From LMUY01 sp965199105 (lineage in GTDB: Bacteria; Pseudomonadota; Alphaproteobacteria; Acetobacterales; Acetobacteraceae): 64,000 nucleotides of DNA. Made by a program: the position numbers and the translations under genes. How positions within the stretch are numbered: the first letter of the stretch is position 1; the number at the start of each line of letters is the position of its first letter. Under the pieces are notes generated by a model. That model was given only the letters and a program-made list of their open reading frames with translations. It searched no databases and was not told the origin of the DNA. Of the stretch, positions 44,744 to 53,691 are shown piece after piece. The stretch covers positions 2,666,001 through 2,730,000 of the forward strand of contig CBDAQO010000002.1 of assembly GCA_965199105.1 (NCBI GenBank), read 5' to 3'.

Positions 44744-45234
44744 TCAGTCTGACGGTCAATGGCGGGCGGCATGACGTGGAGGTCGATCCGGCCACGCCGC
44801 TGCTGTATGTGCTGCGCGACACGCTGGGGCTGAACGGGGCCAAGTATGGCTGCGGGCTGGGGCAATGCGGGGCCTGCACCGTGATGCTGGACGGCATTGC
44901 GGTGTTTTCCTGCCTGACGCCGGTGGCGGTGCTGGAGGGGCGGCAGATCAAGACGGTGGAGGGGCTCGGCACGGTGGCGCATCCCGGGCCGCTGCAGCAG
45001 GCCTTTATCGACGAGCAGGCGGCGCAGTGTGGCTACTGCATCGCCGGGATGATCATGCGGGCACAGGCGTTGCTGGAGAAGAACGCGGCGCCGACGGAGC
45101 AGCAAATCCGCGCCCAGATGCAGCCCAATCTATGCCGCTGCGGCACCCATATGCGCATCCTGGCGGCGATCCGGCGGGCGGCGGCGGTGATGCGCTCGGC
45201 CCAGCTTGCGCCGCTGCCGGATGCGGCCGGATGA
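44740..45234 (+). CDS. 2Fe-2S subunit of molybdenum hydroxylase
   Basis: A 164-residue protein of the xanthine-oxidase small-subunit type, with a plant-ferredoxin cluster 'CGLGQCGACTVMLDG' and a second cluster in the helical domain ('CGYCIAGMIMRA' and 'NLCRCGTHMRI'). It relays electrons from the molybdenum site to the cytochrome c subunit. GTG at 44740 overlaps the cytochrome stop (GTGA), and its own stop overlaps the next start (ATGA). No export signal is visible, so it probably travels with the Tat-exported large subunit. Confidence 0.92.
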   Translation: MISLTVNGGRHDVEVDPATPLLYVLRDTLGLNGAKYGCGLGQCGACTVMLDGIAVFSCLTPVAVLEGRQIKTVEGLGTVAHPGPLQQAFIDEQAAQCGYCIAGMIMRAQALLEKNAAPTEQQIRAQMQPNLCRCGTHMRILAAIRRAAAVMRSAQLAPLPDAAG

Positions 45235-47450
45235 GCGCGATGGTGTCGCGGCGATGGCTGCTGGCGGGCAGTGGCGCGCTGGTGGTGGCGATGGACGCGC
45301 GGGCACAGGGGGTGGCGCCCGGGTCGTCGGGCGCGGCGCCGAAGCTGCCCGGCAGCCTGAAGGGCGAGCCGCGCTTGGCCGCCTGGGTGCAGGTGGCGCC
45401 GGACGGGGCGGTGACGGTGTTCACCGGCAAGGCCGAGCTGGGGCAGGGGATCCGCACGGCGCTGATCCAGGTGGCGGCCGAGCAGCTCTATCTGGCGCCG
45501 GGCAGCATCACGCTGGTGACGGCCGACACCGGGCGTACGCCGGACGAGGGCTACACCGCGGGCAGCCACTCGATGCAGGACAGCGGCACCGCGATCATGA
45601 CCGCGGCGGCCGAGGTGCGCGGCATCCTGGTGGACGCGGCGGCGACGCGGTTGGGGGTCGCGGCGGACGGCCTCACGCTGGGGGGCGGCCGGATTGCGGC
45701 GGCGGACGGGCGCAGCGTGGGCTATGGCGAGCTGATTGGCAGCTTGACGCCGGAGCGGCTGGCGCAACCCGGCGCGCCATTGAAAGACCCGGCGCATTAC
45801 ACGGTGGTCGGAACCGCCGTCCCGCGAGTCGACATCCCGGCGAAGGTGACGGGCGGGGTGGCCTATGTGCAGGATTTGCGGCTGCCGGGCATGTTGCATG
45901 CGCGCACGGTGCAGCCGCCGCGCTACGGGGCCGTGCTGGCCCGGCTGGATGAGGCGCCGGTTGCCGCCATGCCGGGCGTGGTGAAGGTGGTGCGCGACGG
46001 CAGCTACCTTGGCGTGATCGCGCGCGGCGAGTGGCAGGCGATCACGGCGATGCGGGCGCTGGCCGCCGCGGCGGAATGGGAGGGCGGCGCGACCCTGCCC
46101 GACCCGGCGACCATCTTCGACACCATCCAGGCGCTGCCGGCGCGCGACACGGTGATCCTGGATCGCCGGGCTGGGGCGGGGGCGGCAGTGCGCACGCTCC
46201 AGGCGCGCTACCTGCGGCCGTATGGGATGCATGGCGCGATCGGGCCGTCCTGCGCGGTGGCGTTGCTGCAGGATGGGACGATGACGGTCTGGACGCACAC
46301 CCAGGGTGTGTTCCCCGACCGTGCGGCGTTGGCGGAACTGCTGCAGATGCCGCTCGACCAGGTGCGCTGCATCCATGCCGAGGGGGCGGGCTGCTACGGG
46401 CACAATGGCGCGGACGATGCGGCGGCGGATGCGGCGTTGCTGGCGCGGACGGTGCCGGGGAGCCCGGTTCGGGTGCAGTGGATGCGCGAGCAGGAGAACA
46501 CGTGGGAGCCGTTCACCCCGGCGATGATCACCGAGGTGGAAGCGTCGCTGGATGCGGGCGGGCGGATCGTGGATTGGCAGTACGGGGTGTGGAGCAATAC
46601 GCACAACATGCGGCCGGGCAATGCGGGGCGGTTTGCCTCGAGCTGGTCGCTGGCCACGCCGTTGCAGCCATTGCCGCCGATGCCGATCCCGCAACCCGAG
46701 GGCGGCGGCGACCGCAACGGCATCCCGCTGTATGACCTGCCGCAGGCGCGGGTGGTGTCGCACTTCATCCCCGCGATGCCGCTGCGGGTGTCGGCGATGC
46801 GGGGCTTGGGCGCCTACGCCAACGTGTTCAGCATCGAGAGCTTCATGGACGAGCTGGCGCTGGCGGCGGGCGCCGACCCGGTGGCGTTCCGCCTGGCGCA
46901 CCTGACGGACGCGCGGGCGTGCGACGTGGTGGGCACGGCAGCGCGGGAGTTTGGCTGGGAGGCGGCCAAGACGCTGCCGCCGGGTCACGGGCGGGGGTTC
47001 GCGTTCGCGCGGTATAAGAACCTGGGCGCCTATGCCGCGGTGGCGCTCGAGGTTGCGGTAGAGCATGAGACGGGGCGCGTGCGGGTGGTGCGGGCGCATT
47101 GCGCGGTGGATGCCGGGCAGGCGGTGAGCCCGGACGGCATCCGCAACCAGATTGCGGGCGGTCTGCTGCAATCGAGCAGTTGGACGATCTACGAGGCGGT
47201 GGGGTTCGAGCCGGCGGGCATCACCAGCCGGGACTGGAGCGGCTACCCGATCCTACGCTTCCCCGCCGTCCCCGACAGCGTGGTGGTGCATGTGATCGAC
47301 CGTCCGGACATGCCGTTCCTCGGCACGGGGGAGGCGGCGCAGGGGCCGACGGCGGCGGCGATTGCGAATGGGCTGGCTGATGCGGCTGGGGTGAGGGTGC
47401 GGGAGTTGCCGTTGAGCATGGCGCGGGTGAAGGAGGCGATTGGGGTTTAG
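45231..47450 (+). CDS. Molybdopterin-binding large subunit, periplasmic aldehyde/isoquinoline oxidoreductase type
   Basis: A 739-residue xanthine-dehydrogenase-family subunit with a Tat signal ('SRRWLLAGSGALVVA', residues 6-20). It has the expected landmarks 'VFTGKAELGQGIRTALIQVAAEQL', 'GGVAYVQDLRLPGMLHAR' and 'GTGEAAQGPTAAAIANGL' with the conserved Glu. Such cytochrome-c-linked enzymes, for example isoquinoline 1-oxidoreductase and the acetic acid bacterial molybdenum aldehyde dehydrogenase, oxidise substrates in the periplasm. Substrate is not predictable here. It ends the three-gene operon. Confidence 0.9.
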   Translation: MSAMVSRRWLLAGSGALVVAMDARAQGVAPGSSGAAPKLPGSLKGEPRLAAWVQVAPDGAVTVFTGKAELGQGIRTALIQVAAEQLYLAPGSITLVTADTGRTPDEGYTAGSHSMQDSGTAIMTAAAEVRGILVDAAATRLGVAADGLTLGGGRIAAADGRSVGYGELIGSLTPERLAQPGAPLKDPAHYTVVGTAVPRVDIPAKVTGGVAYVQDLRLPGMLHARTVQPPRYGAVLARLDEAPVAAMPGVVKVVRDGSYLGVIARGEWQAITAMRALAAAAEWEGGATLPDPATIFDTIQALPARDTVILDRRAGAGAAVRTLQARYLRPYGMHGAIGPSCAVALLQDGTMTVWTHTQGVFPDRAALAELLQMPLDQVRCIHAEGAGCYGHNGADDAAADAALLARTVPGSPVRVQWMREQENTWEPFTPAMITEVEASLDAGGRIVDWQYGVWSNTHNMRPGNAGRFASSWSLATPLQPLPPMPIPQPEGGGDRNGIPLYDLPQARVVSHFIPAMPLRVSAMRGLGAYANVFSIESFMDELALAAGADPVAFRLAHLTDARACDVVGTAAREFGWEAAKTLPPGHGRGFAFARYKNLGAYAAVALEVAVEHETGRVRVVRAHCAVDAGQAVSPDGIRNQIAGGLLQSSSWTIYEAVGFEPAGITSRDWSGYPILRFPAVPDSVVVHVIDRPDMPFLGTGEAAQGPTAAAIANGLADAAGVRVRELPLSMARVKEAIGV

Positions 47451-47678
47451 GGTGGGGGCTGAGCGGGGGTGGCCGTGGCGGTGTTGGATCGTCCGGAAGC
47501 TACGGTGCAAACTCGACTGATCTGGCCGGGTCTGGTGGGAAGCGGACTCTTCCACGGCTAGCGTCACTGCCGGGGATCTCCCCGCTGACAACCTATCCAT
47601 GGTGCAACCGACATGATCTATGCAGTGACTACAGCTAAGAACCGGGCCAGGGTGATACGAGGATTGTGGCCGTGGTGC

Positions 47679-48089
47679 TCACATCCCTTCTGATCTGGCG
47701 CCGAGGGAGGTTGGGTATTTGGGTAAAACGTCCTCGATGTGGTTCCAGCCCACCTTCTCGCTGACCCAGACGTGGCACGACGGGACTACCGATCCCGGGT
47801 CATCGAGACTGCAAATCATGACATCAATCCGGTTCGGAGCGTCTTCCGAACTATAGGTCAGGGGCGAGCCGCACGTATCGCAGAATGTCCGCGTCACGTG
47901 GGGCGAGGAGGCATACTCGCGCGGCTGTCCTTTGCTGAAGCCGAACTGGCCGACTGGGAACACGGCATAGGGCAAGCTCAGCGCGGACGCAGCCCGGCGG
48001 CAAGTTTCGCAATGGCAGATGCCGCTCCTATCCGGTTCGCCGTCGACCCGGTAACGCACGGCCCCGCACAGACACCCGCCCTCACGCAT
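47679..48089 (-). CDS. GFA/CENP-V family zinc protein
   Basis: A 136-residue protein with the GFA cysteine pattern 'GGCLCGAVRY', 'CHCETCRR' and 'FCDTCGSPL'. The fold binds one or two zinc ions and was named after a glutathione-formaldehyde enzyme. Most members, including this one, have no known substrate. It overlaps the end of a GNAT remnant by 8 bases, which suggests it was once the second gene of a pair. A 228-base gap with no recognisable gene separates it from the molybdenum operon. Confidence 0.87.
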   Translation of the reverse strand: MREGGCLCGAVRYRVDGEPDRSGICHCETCRRAASALSLPYAVFPVGQFGFSKGQPREYASSPHVTRTFCDTCGSPLTYSSEDAPNRIDVMICSLDDPGSVVPSCHVWVSEKVGWNHIEDVLPKYPTSLGARSEGM

Positions 48090-48258
48090 CGTCGCCGTCC
48101 CCAGGCACAGTGTCGAACCGCTTCACGAAGAAGACCCGGTCGTGGCCGGGTGGATAGCCGGTGATACGGCCGCATTCCGTGAAGCCGAGCTTGAGGTAGA
48201 AGCCGAGCGCCTGTTGGTTTCCAGGGCCACTGACCATTGGCTGCCCGTCATGTCCTTC
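48082..48258 (-). pseudogene. C-terminal remnant of a GNAT acetyltransferase
   Basis: The translated stretch 'NQQALGFYLKLGFTECGRI' followed by 'GYPPGHDRVFFVKRF' is a clear GNAT motif-B and C-terminal segment. Upstream, within about 20 residues, the similarity stops and the LysE-type gene begins on the same strand in another frame, so the N-terminal two thirds of the acetyltransferase are missing. The frame remains open through lysE but only as its shadow. A deletion or insertion joined the fragments near 48240-48266. Confidence 0.7.
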
Positions 48259-48266
48259 CGCTTCCT

Positions 48267-48875
48267 TCAGCCGGCGACCATGGGCAGCAACGATAGCACC
48301 AGCAACAGCGCCATGACGCTGTTGAAGGCGCGCACCCGGCCTGGCTGCGACAGCCAGGGCCGCAGCGCCGTGCCGAAACCGGCCCACACGCAGATGCTCG
48401 GCACGTTCACCAGGCCGAGCAGCAGCGCGAGTACAACCACGCCGCGGCCGAAATCCTCGCGGGGCGCATAGGTGCTGGCCGCACCCACGACCATGATCCA
48501 GGCCTTCGGGTTGACCCACTGGAATGCTGCTGCTTGCCAGAAGGTCAACGGTCGTCCGCAGGCCTCGGCATGGTGCTTGATCGTTCCGGCCGTCGCGATC
48601 TTCCACGCCAACCACAGCAGGTAGGCGGCTCCGGCCCAGCGTAGCACACCGTAAAGCCAGGGAACTGCAGCGAAGGCCTGCCCCAGCCCGACCCCGACCA
48701 GGAGCAGCATGAACATGCAACCCAAGCTGATGCCGGCGATATGCGGCACCGTGCGCCGGAAGCCGTAGTTGACACCAGACGCCAGCAGCATCGTGTTGTT
48801 CGGCCCTGGCGTGATCGAGCTGACGAACGCGAACCCCGCGAACGCCAGCAGCGGCGTGGGCGTCAAACGAGCCAC
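48267..48875 (-). CDS. LysE/RhtB-family amino-acid exporter
   Basis: A 202-residue membrane protein with about six helices. It shows the family N-terminal motif 'SSITPGPNNTMLLASG' and 'FQWVNPKAWIMVVGA' in the middle, both typical of RhtB-type exporters of amino acids or derivatives. It is divergent from a MocR-type regulator 54 bases away, a common pairing in which the regulator senses an amino compound and controls the exporter. Confidence 0.9.
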   Translation of the reverse strand: MARLTPTPLLAFAGFAFVSSITPGPNNTMLLASGVNYGFRRTVPHIAGISLGCMFMLLLVGVGLGQAFAAVPWLYGVLRWAGAAYLLWLAWKIATAGTIKHHAEACGRPLTFWQAAAFQWVNPKAWIMVVGAASTYAPREDFGRGVVVLALLLGLVNVPSICVWAGFGTALRPWLSQPGRVRAFNSVMALLLVLSLLPMVAG

Positions 48876-48888
48876 TCGCGAAGCAGTT

Positions 48889-48917
48889 GCGTTACACGGA
48901 ACGGAGCAGTAGCGTTA
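48889..48917. promoter_or_regulatory. Direct repeats between lysE and mocR genes
   Basis: GCGTTA occurs at 48889-48894 and 48912-48917, 23 bases apart start to start, about two helical turns, inside the 54-base divergent gap. MocR regulators such as PdxR and GabR bind direct repeats with similar phasing. Short repeats alone are weak evidence. Confidence 0.35.
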
Positions 48918-48929
48918 TCGTATGTTCTC

Positions 48930-50353
48930 ATGAAAACAGATAACAGCACTGTCCGTGTTTCACAACACCTGCGACGCCTTGCGGACGCGCAGGCACCAGG
49001 CTCGCGCCTGCCGTCCGTGCGGACACTGATGGCGGAGCTGCGGGTCAGCCCCGTTACCGTGCAGCGCGTGCTGGACGCGCTCACCCGCGACGGTGTGTTG
49101 GACGCGCGCCCCGGCCAGGGCACTTTCGTCGCTACCCGGCATGCTGAGGATGGCGACCAGGGACGCCCGTCCGACCTCGCCTGGCAAAGCTTGGCGCTCG
49201 GACCGCCCCGGGCGACGGCAGGCGGACTGGACAGCCTATGCCTGGTTCCCTCCGACCAGGCCCGTCCCTTGAACGTCGGCTATCTGCCGGCGGCGTCACA
49301 GCCCACGACGTTACTCACTGCGGCCTCGGCGCGCGCGATGCGGCGGCCGGGTGTTTGGGGTCGGATGCCGCCCGAGGGCCTGCCAGCGCTGCGGGCCTGG
49401 TTCGCCGCCGCGGTGCCGGGCGCCTACGGGCCGCATGAGGTGACAATCTGTCCCGGCACCCAGGCTGCCATTGCTGCGGCCTCCCGGGCGCTGGCCGCCC
49501 CAGGCGACCCCGTGCTGGTGGAAAGTCCGACCTATGTCGGCGCCTTGGCGGCCGCGCAGGCTGCGGGGTGCGTGTTGTCCCAGTGCCGACGGACGAGGAC
49601 GGCGTCCGGCCGGAGGCACTGGCCGAGGCGTTCACACGCACGGGGGCCAAGCTGTTCTACTGCCAGCCCACCTACGCTAACCCGACCGGAGCGGTGCTGG
49701 CTGCTGATCGCCGGACCGCCGTGCTGGCCGCGACCGCAAGAGCTGGTGCCTTTTTGATTGAAGACGATTGGGCGCGAGATTTCGCCTTGGATGGTGAGGC
49801 TCCGCCACCGCTAGCGCCCGAGGACCCGGACGGGCACGTGGTCTATGTGCGCTCGCTCACCAAGTGCGCGGCACCGGGCCTACGCGTTGGTGCCATCTGC
49901 GCCCGAGGTGCAGCGCTGCAGCGGCTGCGGGCGGCGCGGTTGGTGGACGACTTCTTTGTGCCGGGCCTGCTGCAAGAGACGGCGCTGCAACTCATCACTG
50001 CCTCAAGCTGGTCGCGGCACCTGAGAGTGTTGCGAGCAGCATTGCGGGAGCGGCGCAATACTCTGGCGGCTGCGCTGCAACGGCACCTCGGCCCCGCTTG
50101 CCTGTCCCGCCTGCCGGCGGGCGGGCTGCACCTATGGGTAGCGTTGCCGGCGGGCGTGCGGGATTACGAGGTCGAGGGCCGGGCGGCGGCGCGTGGCATA
50201 TTGGTCAGTGCCGGGCACCACTGGCACCCGGCCGAGCCTGCTGCGCCATACTTACGCCTCAGCTTTGCGGGCGTGCAATCGGAGTGGGTCGACGGCTGCA
50301 TCGCCGAGCTGGCCGAAATCGTAGGAGAGGTGGTGCTGGCACAGGCGAAATAA
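48930..50353 (+). pseudogene. MocR-type regulator (GntR plus aminotransferase), frameshifted
   Basis: The first part (48930 to about 49565) encodes a winged helix ('APGSRLPSVRTLMAELRVSPVTVQ') and the start of an aminotransferase-like domain ('VTICPGTQAAIAAASRAL', 'VLVESPTYVGAL'). The rest continues in another frame: 'YCQPTYANPTGAVLA', 'IEDDWARDF', 'YVRSLTKCAAPGLRVG' with the PLP Lys, to the normal C terminus. The switch falls in a run of four G at 49565-49568, and a fifth G would restore 'AAGVRVVPV'. The gene is otherwise intact, so this is either a very recent lesion or a sequencing error. It faces the LysE exporter. Confidence 0.85.
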
Positions 50354-50384
50354 CGAAATGCCCCTTGCGGCACCGCAGCCTGCG

Positions 50385-50762
50385 TCAGTCGTGGACGACT
50401 GCCGTTACCTCGATTTCGACCCATGCAGTGTTCGGCGTCAATGCGACAACTTGGACCAGCGTGCTTGCTGGACCAATACTGCCGACCGCTTCTCCATGCG
50501 CCTTTGTGACTGAATCCTGAAACGACAAATCAGTCACGTAGACGACTGTTCGTACTACATGGCGCATCTCCGCGCCGGCTTCCGCCAAAACCGCTTCTAT
50601 CAAGCCGAGAATTGCACACGCTTGGACGTACGCATCCCCCTGAAGGGCTTCGCCCCGGGCAGTCGTACCTGAAACGTAGACGTGATCCCCAACCCGGACG
50701 GCCCGCGAGTAACCATAGATTTTCTCGAGTGCGTAGCCCGACCCGAAGTTGTGACGTGTCAT
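50385..50762 (-). CDS. RidA/YjgF-family protein lacking the catalytic Arg
   Basis: The 125-residue protein has the family fold landmarks 'VGDHVYVSGTTA', 'MRHVVRTVVYVTDL' and the final 'WVEIEVTAVV'. In RidA an Arg in the 'PARSCVEV' strand binds the enamine substrate. The matching segment here is 'PASTLVQVV', without Arg, so it belongs with Rid-family proteins not expected to deaminate enamines. ATG at 50762 follows GGAGG. It is convergent with the mocR gene, 31 bases away, and such proteins often accompany PLP-linked functions. Confidence 0.85.
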   Translation of the reverse strand: MTRHNFGSGYALEKIYGYSRAVRVGDHVYVSGTTARGEALQGDAYVQACAILGLIEAVLAEAGAEMRHVVRTVVYVTDLSFQDSVTKAHGEAVGSIGPASTLVQVVALTPNTAWVEIEVTAVVHD

Positions 50763-51111
50763 CGTTGCCTCCACGGGCAATTGATCACACAGCGCCCAGA
50801 CCGCTTTGTGTCGAAAGAGGACCTAATCAACTTCGCCCCCAGCTTCGTCTAGTATCAACAATTCACGGCTCGAATGCCCTACCAGCACCATCGCGGGCTA
50901 CTGAACAGATTTGCTACTAATTTGCGGCGGGAGTTCGCCCGGATGCTCGAGCAGACTCTGGACCTGGGCGGGGCTGAGTGGTTTGCAGCCGTTGCGGCAA
51001 GTGGGGGTTGGGCCGCTGTGGGAGTTGCCTCGGGTCGAGGCTGGATACGGCGGCAGGAGCGGCAGGGCGGCGATGGCCATGTGGAGCCATCGCGCTGGCC
51101 GGCGTGCGGCG
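50763..51111. other. 349-base gap without a supported gene
   Basis: Between the RidA-like gene and gor. Short open frames exist on both strands (for example minus 50898-51131 and plus 50874-51164), but none has recognisable similarity, a convincing ribosome site or a conserved look. The left third is AT-richer and would hold the RidA-like promoter. The right part is GC-rich, like coding DNA, and could be a decayed gene. Confidence 0.5.
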
Positions 51112-52488
51112 CTACTCGGCGGCTTGGGCAACGCCAGCTTCCCGGGTGCGGGTGCGTAGGGTGACCCATTCTTCGGCGCCGGTGGGGTGGATGCCGATGG
51201 TGCGGTCGAAATCGGCCTTGGTGGCGCCCGCGGTCACGGCGATGGCGATGCCCTGCATCATCTCGGGGGCGTCGTCGCCGAGCATGTGGGCGCCGACGAC
51301 GCGCTGGGTGGACTGCTCCACCACCAGCTTCATGGTGGTCTGCGCGTGGCGGCCGGTCATGGTGTGGCGCATGGGGGTGAAGCGGGCGACGTAGATGTCG
51401 ACCGGGTAGCGGGTGGCGGCGACCTCCTCGCTCAGGCCGACCGTGGCGATGGGGGGGTGGCTGAACACGGCGGTGGCGACGGTGTCGAAGTTCCAATTGC
51501 GCGGCTGCTGCGACCCGAACAGGCGGTCGGCCAGCATGTGGCCCTCAGCGATGGCGACTGGGGTGAGGTTCATTTTGTTCGAGACGTCGCCCAGGGCGTA
51601 GATATGCGGCTGGTTGGTCTGGCCGTGGGCGTCCACGATCACGGCGCCGTTGGCGGCGGTGGTGACGCCCGCTTCGGCCAGGCCGAGCGACCGGGTGTTG
51701 GGGCCGCGGCCCACGGCCCAGAACAGCAGGTCGGTGCGGCGGATGGTGCCGTCCTTCAGGTGGACGCGGTAGCCGTCGCCGTCCCGCTCCACCCGGACCG
51801 GCTCGGTGCCGCAATGCAGGCGCACGCCCTGGGCGGACAGGGCTTCGGCGAGGGCGGCACGCAGGTCGCCGTCGAAGCCGCGCAGGGGCAGGGGGGGGCG
51901 GCAGACCAGCTCGACCTCGGCGCCGAGCCCGGCAAAGACGCCGGCGAACTCGACCGCGATGTAGCCGGCGCCGACCAGCATCACGTGCTTGGGCAGGGCG
52001 GGCAGGTGGAACGCCTGGTCCGAGACGATGCCGAGGTCGCCGCCCGGGATGTCCGGCCGCAGCGGGTGGCCGCCGACCGCGACCACGATGCGCTCGGCGG
52101 TGATGCGCTGGCCGCCCACGTCCAGCGTGTGCGGGTCGACGAAGCGGGCGTGGGCGTCGAACAGGGTGCAGCCGGCGCTGGTGAGCAGGCGGACGTAGAT
52201 GGCGTTCAGCCGGCTTATTTCGGCGTCCTTCTTGGCGATGAAGGCGGCCCAGTCGTGGATGCCGGGTTGCGTGTCCCAGCCGAAGCCGCGGCTGTCGGCC
52301 ACGGCGATGCCGTAGTCGGCGGCCATCACCATCAGCTTCTTGGGCACGCAGCCGACATTGACGCAGGTGCCGCCCCAGTGGGTGCTTTCGGCGACCCCGA
52401 CGCGGGCGCCATGGGTGGCGGCGATGCGGGCGCAGCGCACGCCGCCGGAGCCGCCGCCGATGACGAACAGGTCGAAATCATATGCCAT
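51112..52488 (-). CDS. gor: Glutathione-disulfide reductase
   Basis: The 458-residue flavoprotein reduces oxidised glutathione with NADPH. It has the FAD site 'VIGGGSGGVRCARIAA', the redox-active 'GGTCVNVGCVPKKL' (two Cys), the NADPH-binding 'VGAGYIAVEFAGVFAGLG' and the C-terminal 'GIHPTGAEEWVTLR' with the catalytic His. Length fits. It neighbours grxD, whose glutathione use it would support. Confidence 0.94.
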   Translation of the reverse strand: MAYDFDLFVIGGGSGGVRCARIAATHGARVGVAESTHWGGTCVNVGCVPKKLMVMAADYGIAVADSRGFGWDTQPGIHDWAAFIAKKDAEISRLNAIYVRLLTSAGCTLFDAHARFVDPHTLDVGGQRITAERIVVAVGGHPLRPDIPGGDLGIVSDQAFHLPALPKHVMLVGAGYIAVEFAGVFAGLGAEVELVCRPPLPLRGFDGDLRAALAEALSAQGVRLHCGTEPVRVERDGDGYRVHLKDGTIRRTDLLFWAVGRGPNTRSLGLAEAGVTTAANGAVIVDAHGQTNQPHIYALGDVSNKMNLTPVAIAEGHMLADRLFGSQQPRNWNFDTVATAVFSHPPIATVGLSEEVAATRYPVDIYVARFTPMRHTMTGRHAQTTMKLVVEQSTQRVVGAHMLGDDAPEMMQGIAIAVTAGATKADFDRTIGIHPTGAEEWVTLRTRTREAGVAQAAE

Positions 52489-52569
52489 GGAAGCGCCCCT
52501 TTGCTGCCCGCCTGCAGATGGGCCGGAGGATGCCAGATGTTAGCCGGGCAATGCCAATGGCCGGGGGTT

Positions 52570-53319
52570 TCAGCCGAGCAGGCTCCAGGCCGGGGGTGGG
52601 CCGGCGGCGGCCATTGCGTCCCAGCCGAACTGAAGCAGGGGCAGGACGGCCTCGGTGGCGTCGAGGATGCGGCCGACCAGGGCGGCGCTGGCCACGTCGC
52701 GCTTCAGCAGGGGGCGGCTGAACACCAAATGGCGGGTCTTGATGGCGGCGGTCAACGCCGGGTCGGTGACGTCCTCGAAGCCGCGGGGCATGCGGGTGAG
52801 GCTGTCTCTGGTGTCGAGCGCGAGGCTGGCGGCGGCGGCGGCGGCGACTGCCTCGAGGTAGGCGTCGGGTTGGTCGCGGATAGCGGCACGGATGGCGTCC
52901 AATTGGGGCCGTTCGACCTCCCAGAACCCGGCGCCGAGGAAGCAGCCGCCGTCTGCGATGTGCAGGTAGATGACGCCGCCGCTTTCCTTCTTGAAGCCGG
53001 GGCGCATCCAGATGCAGGCGGTGTAGGTCTTGTAGGGCGTCTTGTCCTTGCTGAAGCGGACGTCGCGGTGGATGCGGAAGGTCGAGCGCTTCGCGCTGCC
53101 AGTGAGGGGCAGTTCGCGGCGGGAGAGCTCGGCGGCGACGTCTTCCGCCAGGGCCATGCAGGGGCCCAGCACCTCGCGCTCGTAGACGGGGCGGTTGGCC
53201 TCGAACCAGGGCTTGGACTGGTTGGCGGCGAGGTCGCGGAAGAAGGCGAAGGTGGCGGGGCGGAAGCCGTCGAAGGCGGGTGGGACGGCACGCTTGGTCG
53301 CGGCCGCGCTGCGTCCCAC
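52570..53319 (-). CDS. DUF2461 family protein
   Basis: The 249-residue protein has the DUF2461/TIGR02453 pattern: 'FFRDLAANQSKPWFEANRPVYE' near the N terminus (landmark), 'FRIHRDVRFSKDKTPYKTYTA' and 'YLHIADGGCFLGAGFW'. Function is unknown, and members are soluble and widespread. It lies between gor and grxD on the same strand, 81 bases from gor and 15 bases from grxD. Confidence 0.88.
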   Translation of the reverse strand: MGRSAAATKRAVPPAFDGFRPATFAFFRDLAANQSKPWFEANRPVYEREVLGPCMALAEDVAAELSRRELPLTGSAKRSTFRIHRDVRFSKDKTPYKTYTACIWMRPGFKKESGGVIYLHIADGGCFLGAGFWEVERPQLDAIRAAIRDQPDAYLEAVAAAAAASLALDTRDSLTRMPRGFEDVTDPALTAAIKTRHLVFSRPLLKRDVASAALVGRILDATEAVLPLLQFGWDAMAAAGPPPAWSLLG

Positions 53320-53334
53320 CCGATCGGCCTGGGG

Positions 53335-53676
53335 TTATGCAGCGGCCTGGTGCGGGACGCCCTTCTCGGTGAGCAGCGCCTCGAGTTCGCCGGACTGGAA
53401 CATCTCGGTCACGATGTCGCAGCCGCCGACGAACTCGCCGTCGACGTAGAGCTGCGGGATGGTGGGCCATTGCGAAAAGGCCTTGATGCCGTCGCGCAGG
53501 GCGGCGTCTTCCAGCACGTTGGCGGTTTGGAACGGCACGGCCATGTGGCTGAGGATCTGCACCACGCGGGCGGAGAAGCCGCATTGCGGGAACATCGCGG
53601 TACCCTTCATGAAGAGCATGACGCGGTTGGTGGTGATGTCGGCCTTGATGCGGTCGGCTGCGGCGGTGTCGCTCAT
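53335..53676 (-). CDS. grxD: Monothiol glutaredoxin, Grx4 type
   Basis: The 113-residue protein has the monothiol active site 'CGFS' in 'MFPQCGFSARVV', 'WPTIPQLYVDGEFVGGCDIV' for glutathione binding and an N-terminal 'VMLFMKGT'. Grx4-type proteins carry 2Fe-2S clusters with glutathione and partner with BolA proteins, whose gene is directly upstream (15 bases). Roles are in cluster delivery and iron sensing. Confidence 0.95.
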   Translation of the reverse strand: MSDTAAADRIKADITTNRVMLFMKGTAMFPQCGFSARVVQILSHMAVPFQTANVLEDAALRDGIKAFSQWPTIPQLYVDGEFVGGCDIVTEMFQSGELEALLTEKGVPHQAAA

Positions 53677-53691
53677 CGGCGTGGGCTCCGG

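Noticed and set aside
47451..47678. 228-base gap after the molybdenum operon as a possible RNA gene
   Set aside because: Only a short CGGGGA/TCCCCG hairpin was seen, with no tRNA-like features or strong terminator.
50874..51164. Short open frames on both strands between the RidA-like gene and gor
   Set aside because: No recognisable similarity, no ribosome site, and overlapping frames on both strands of GC-rich DNA are expected by chance.
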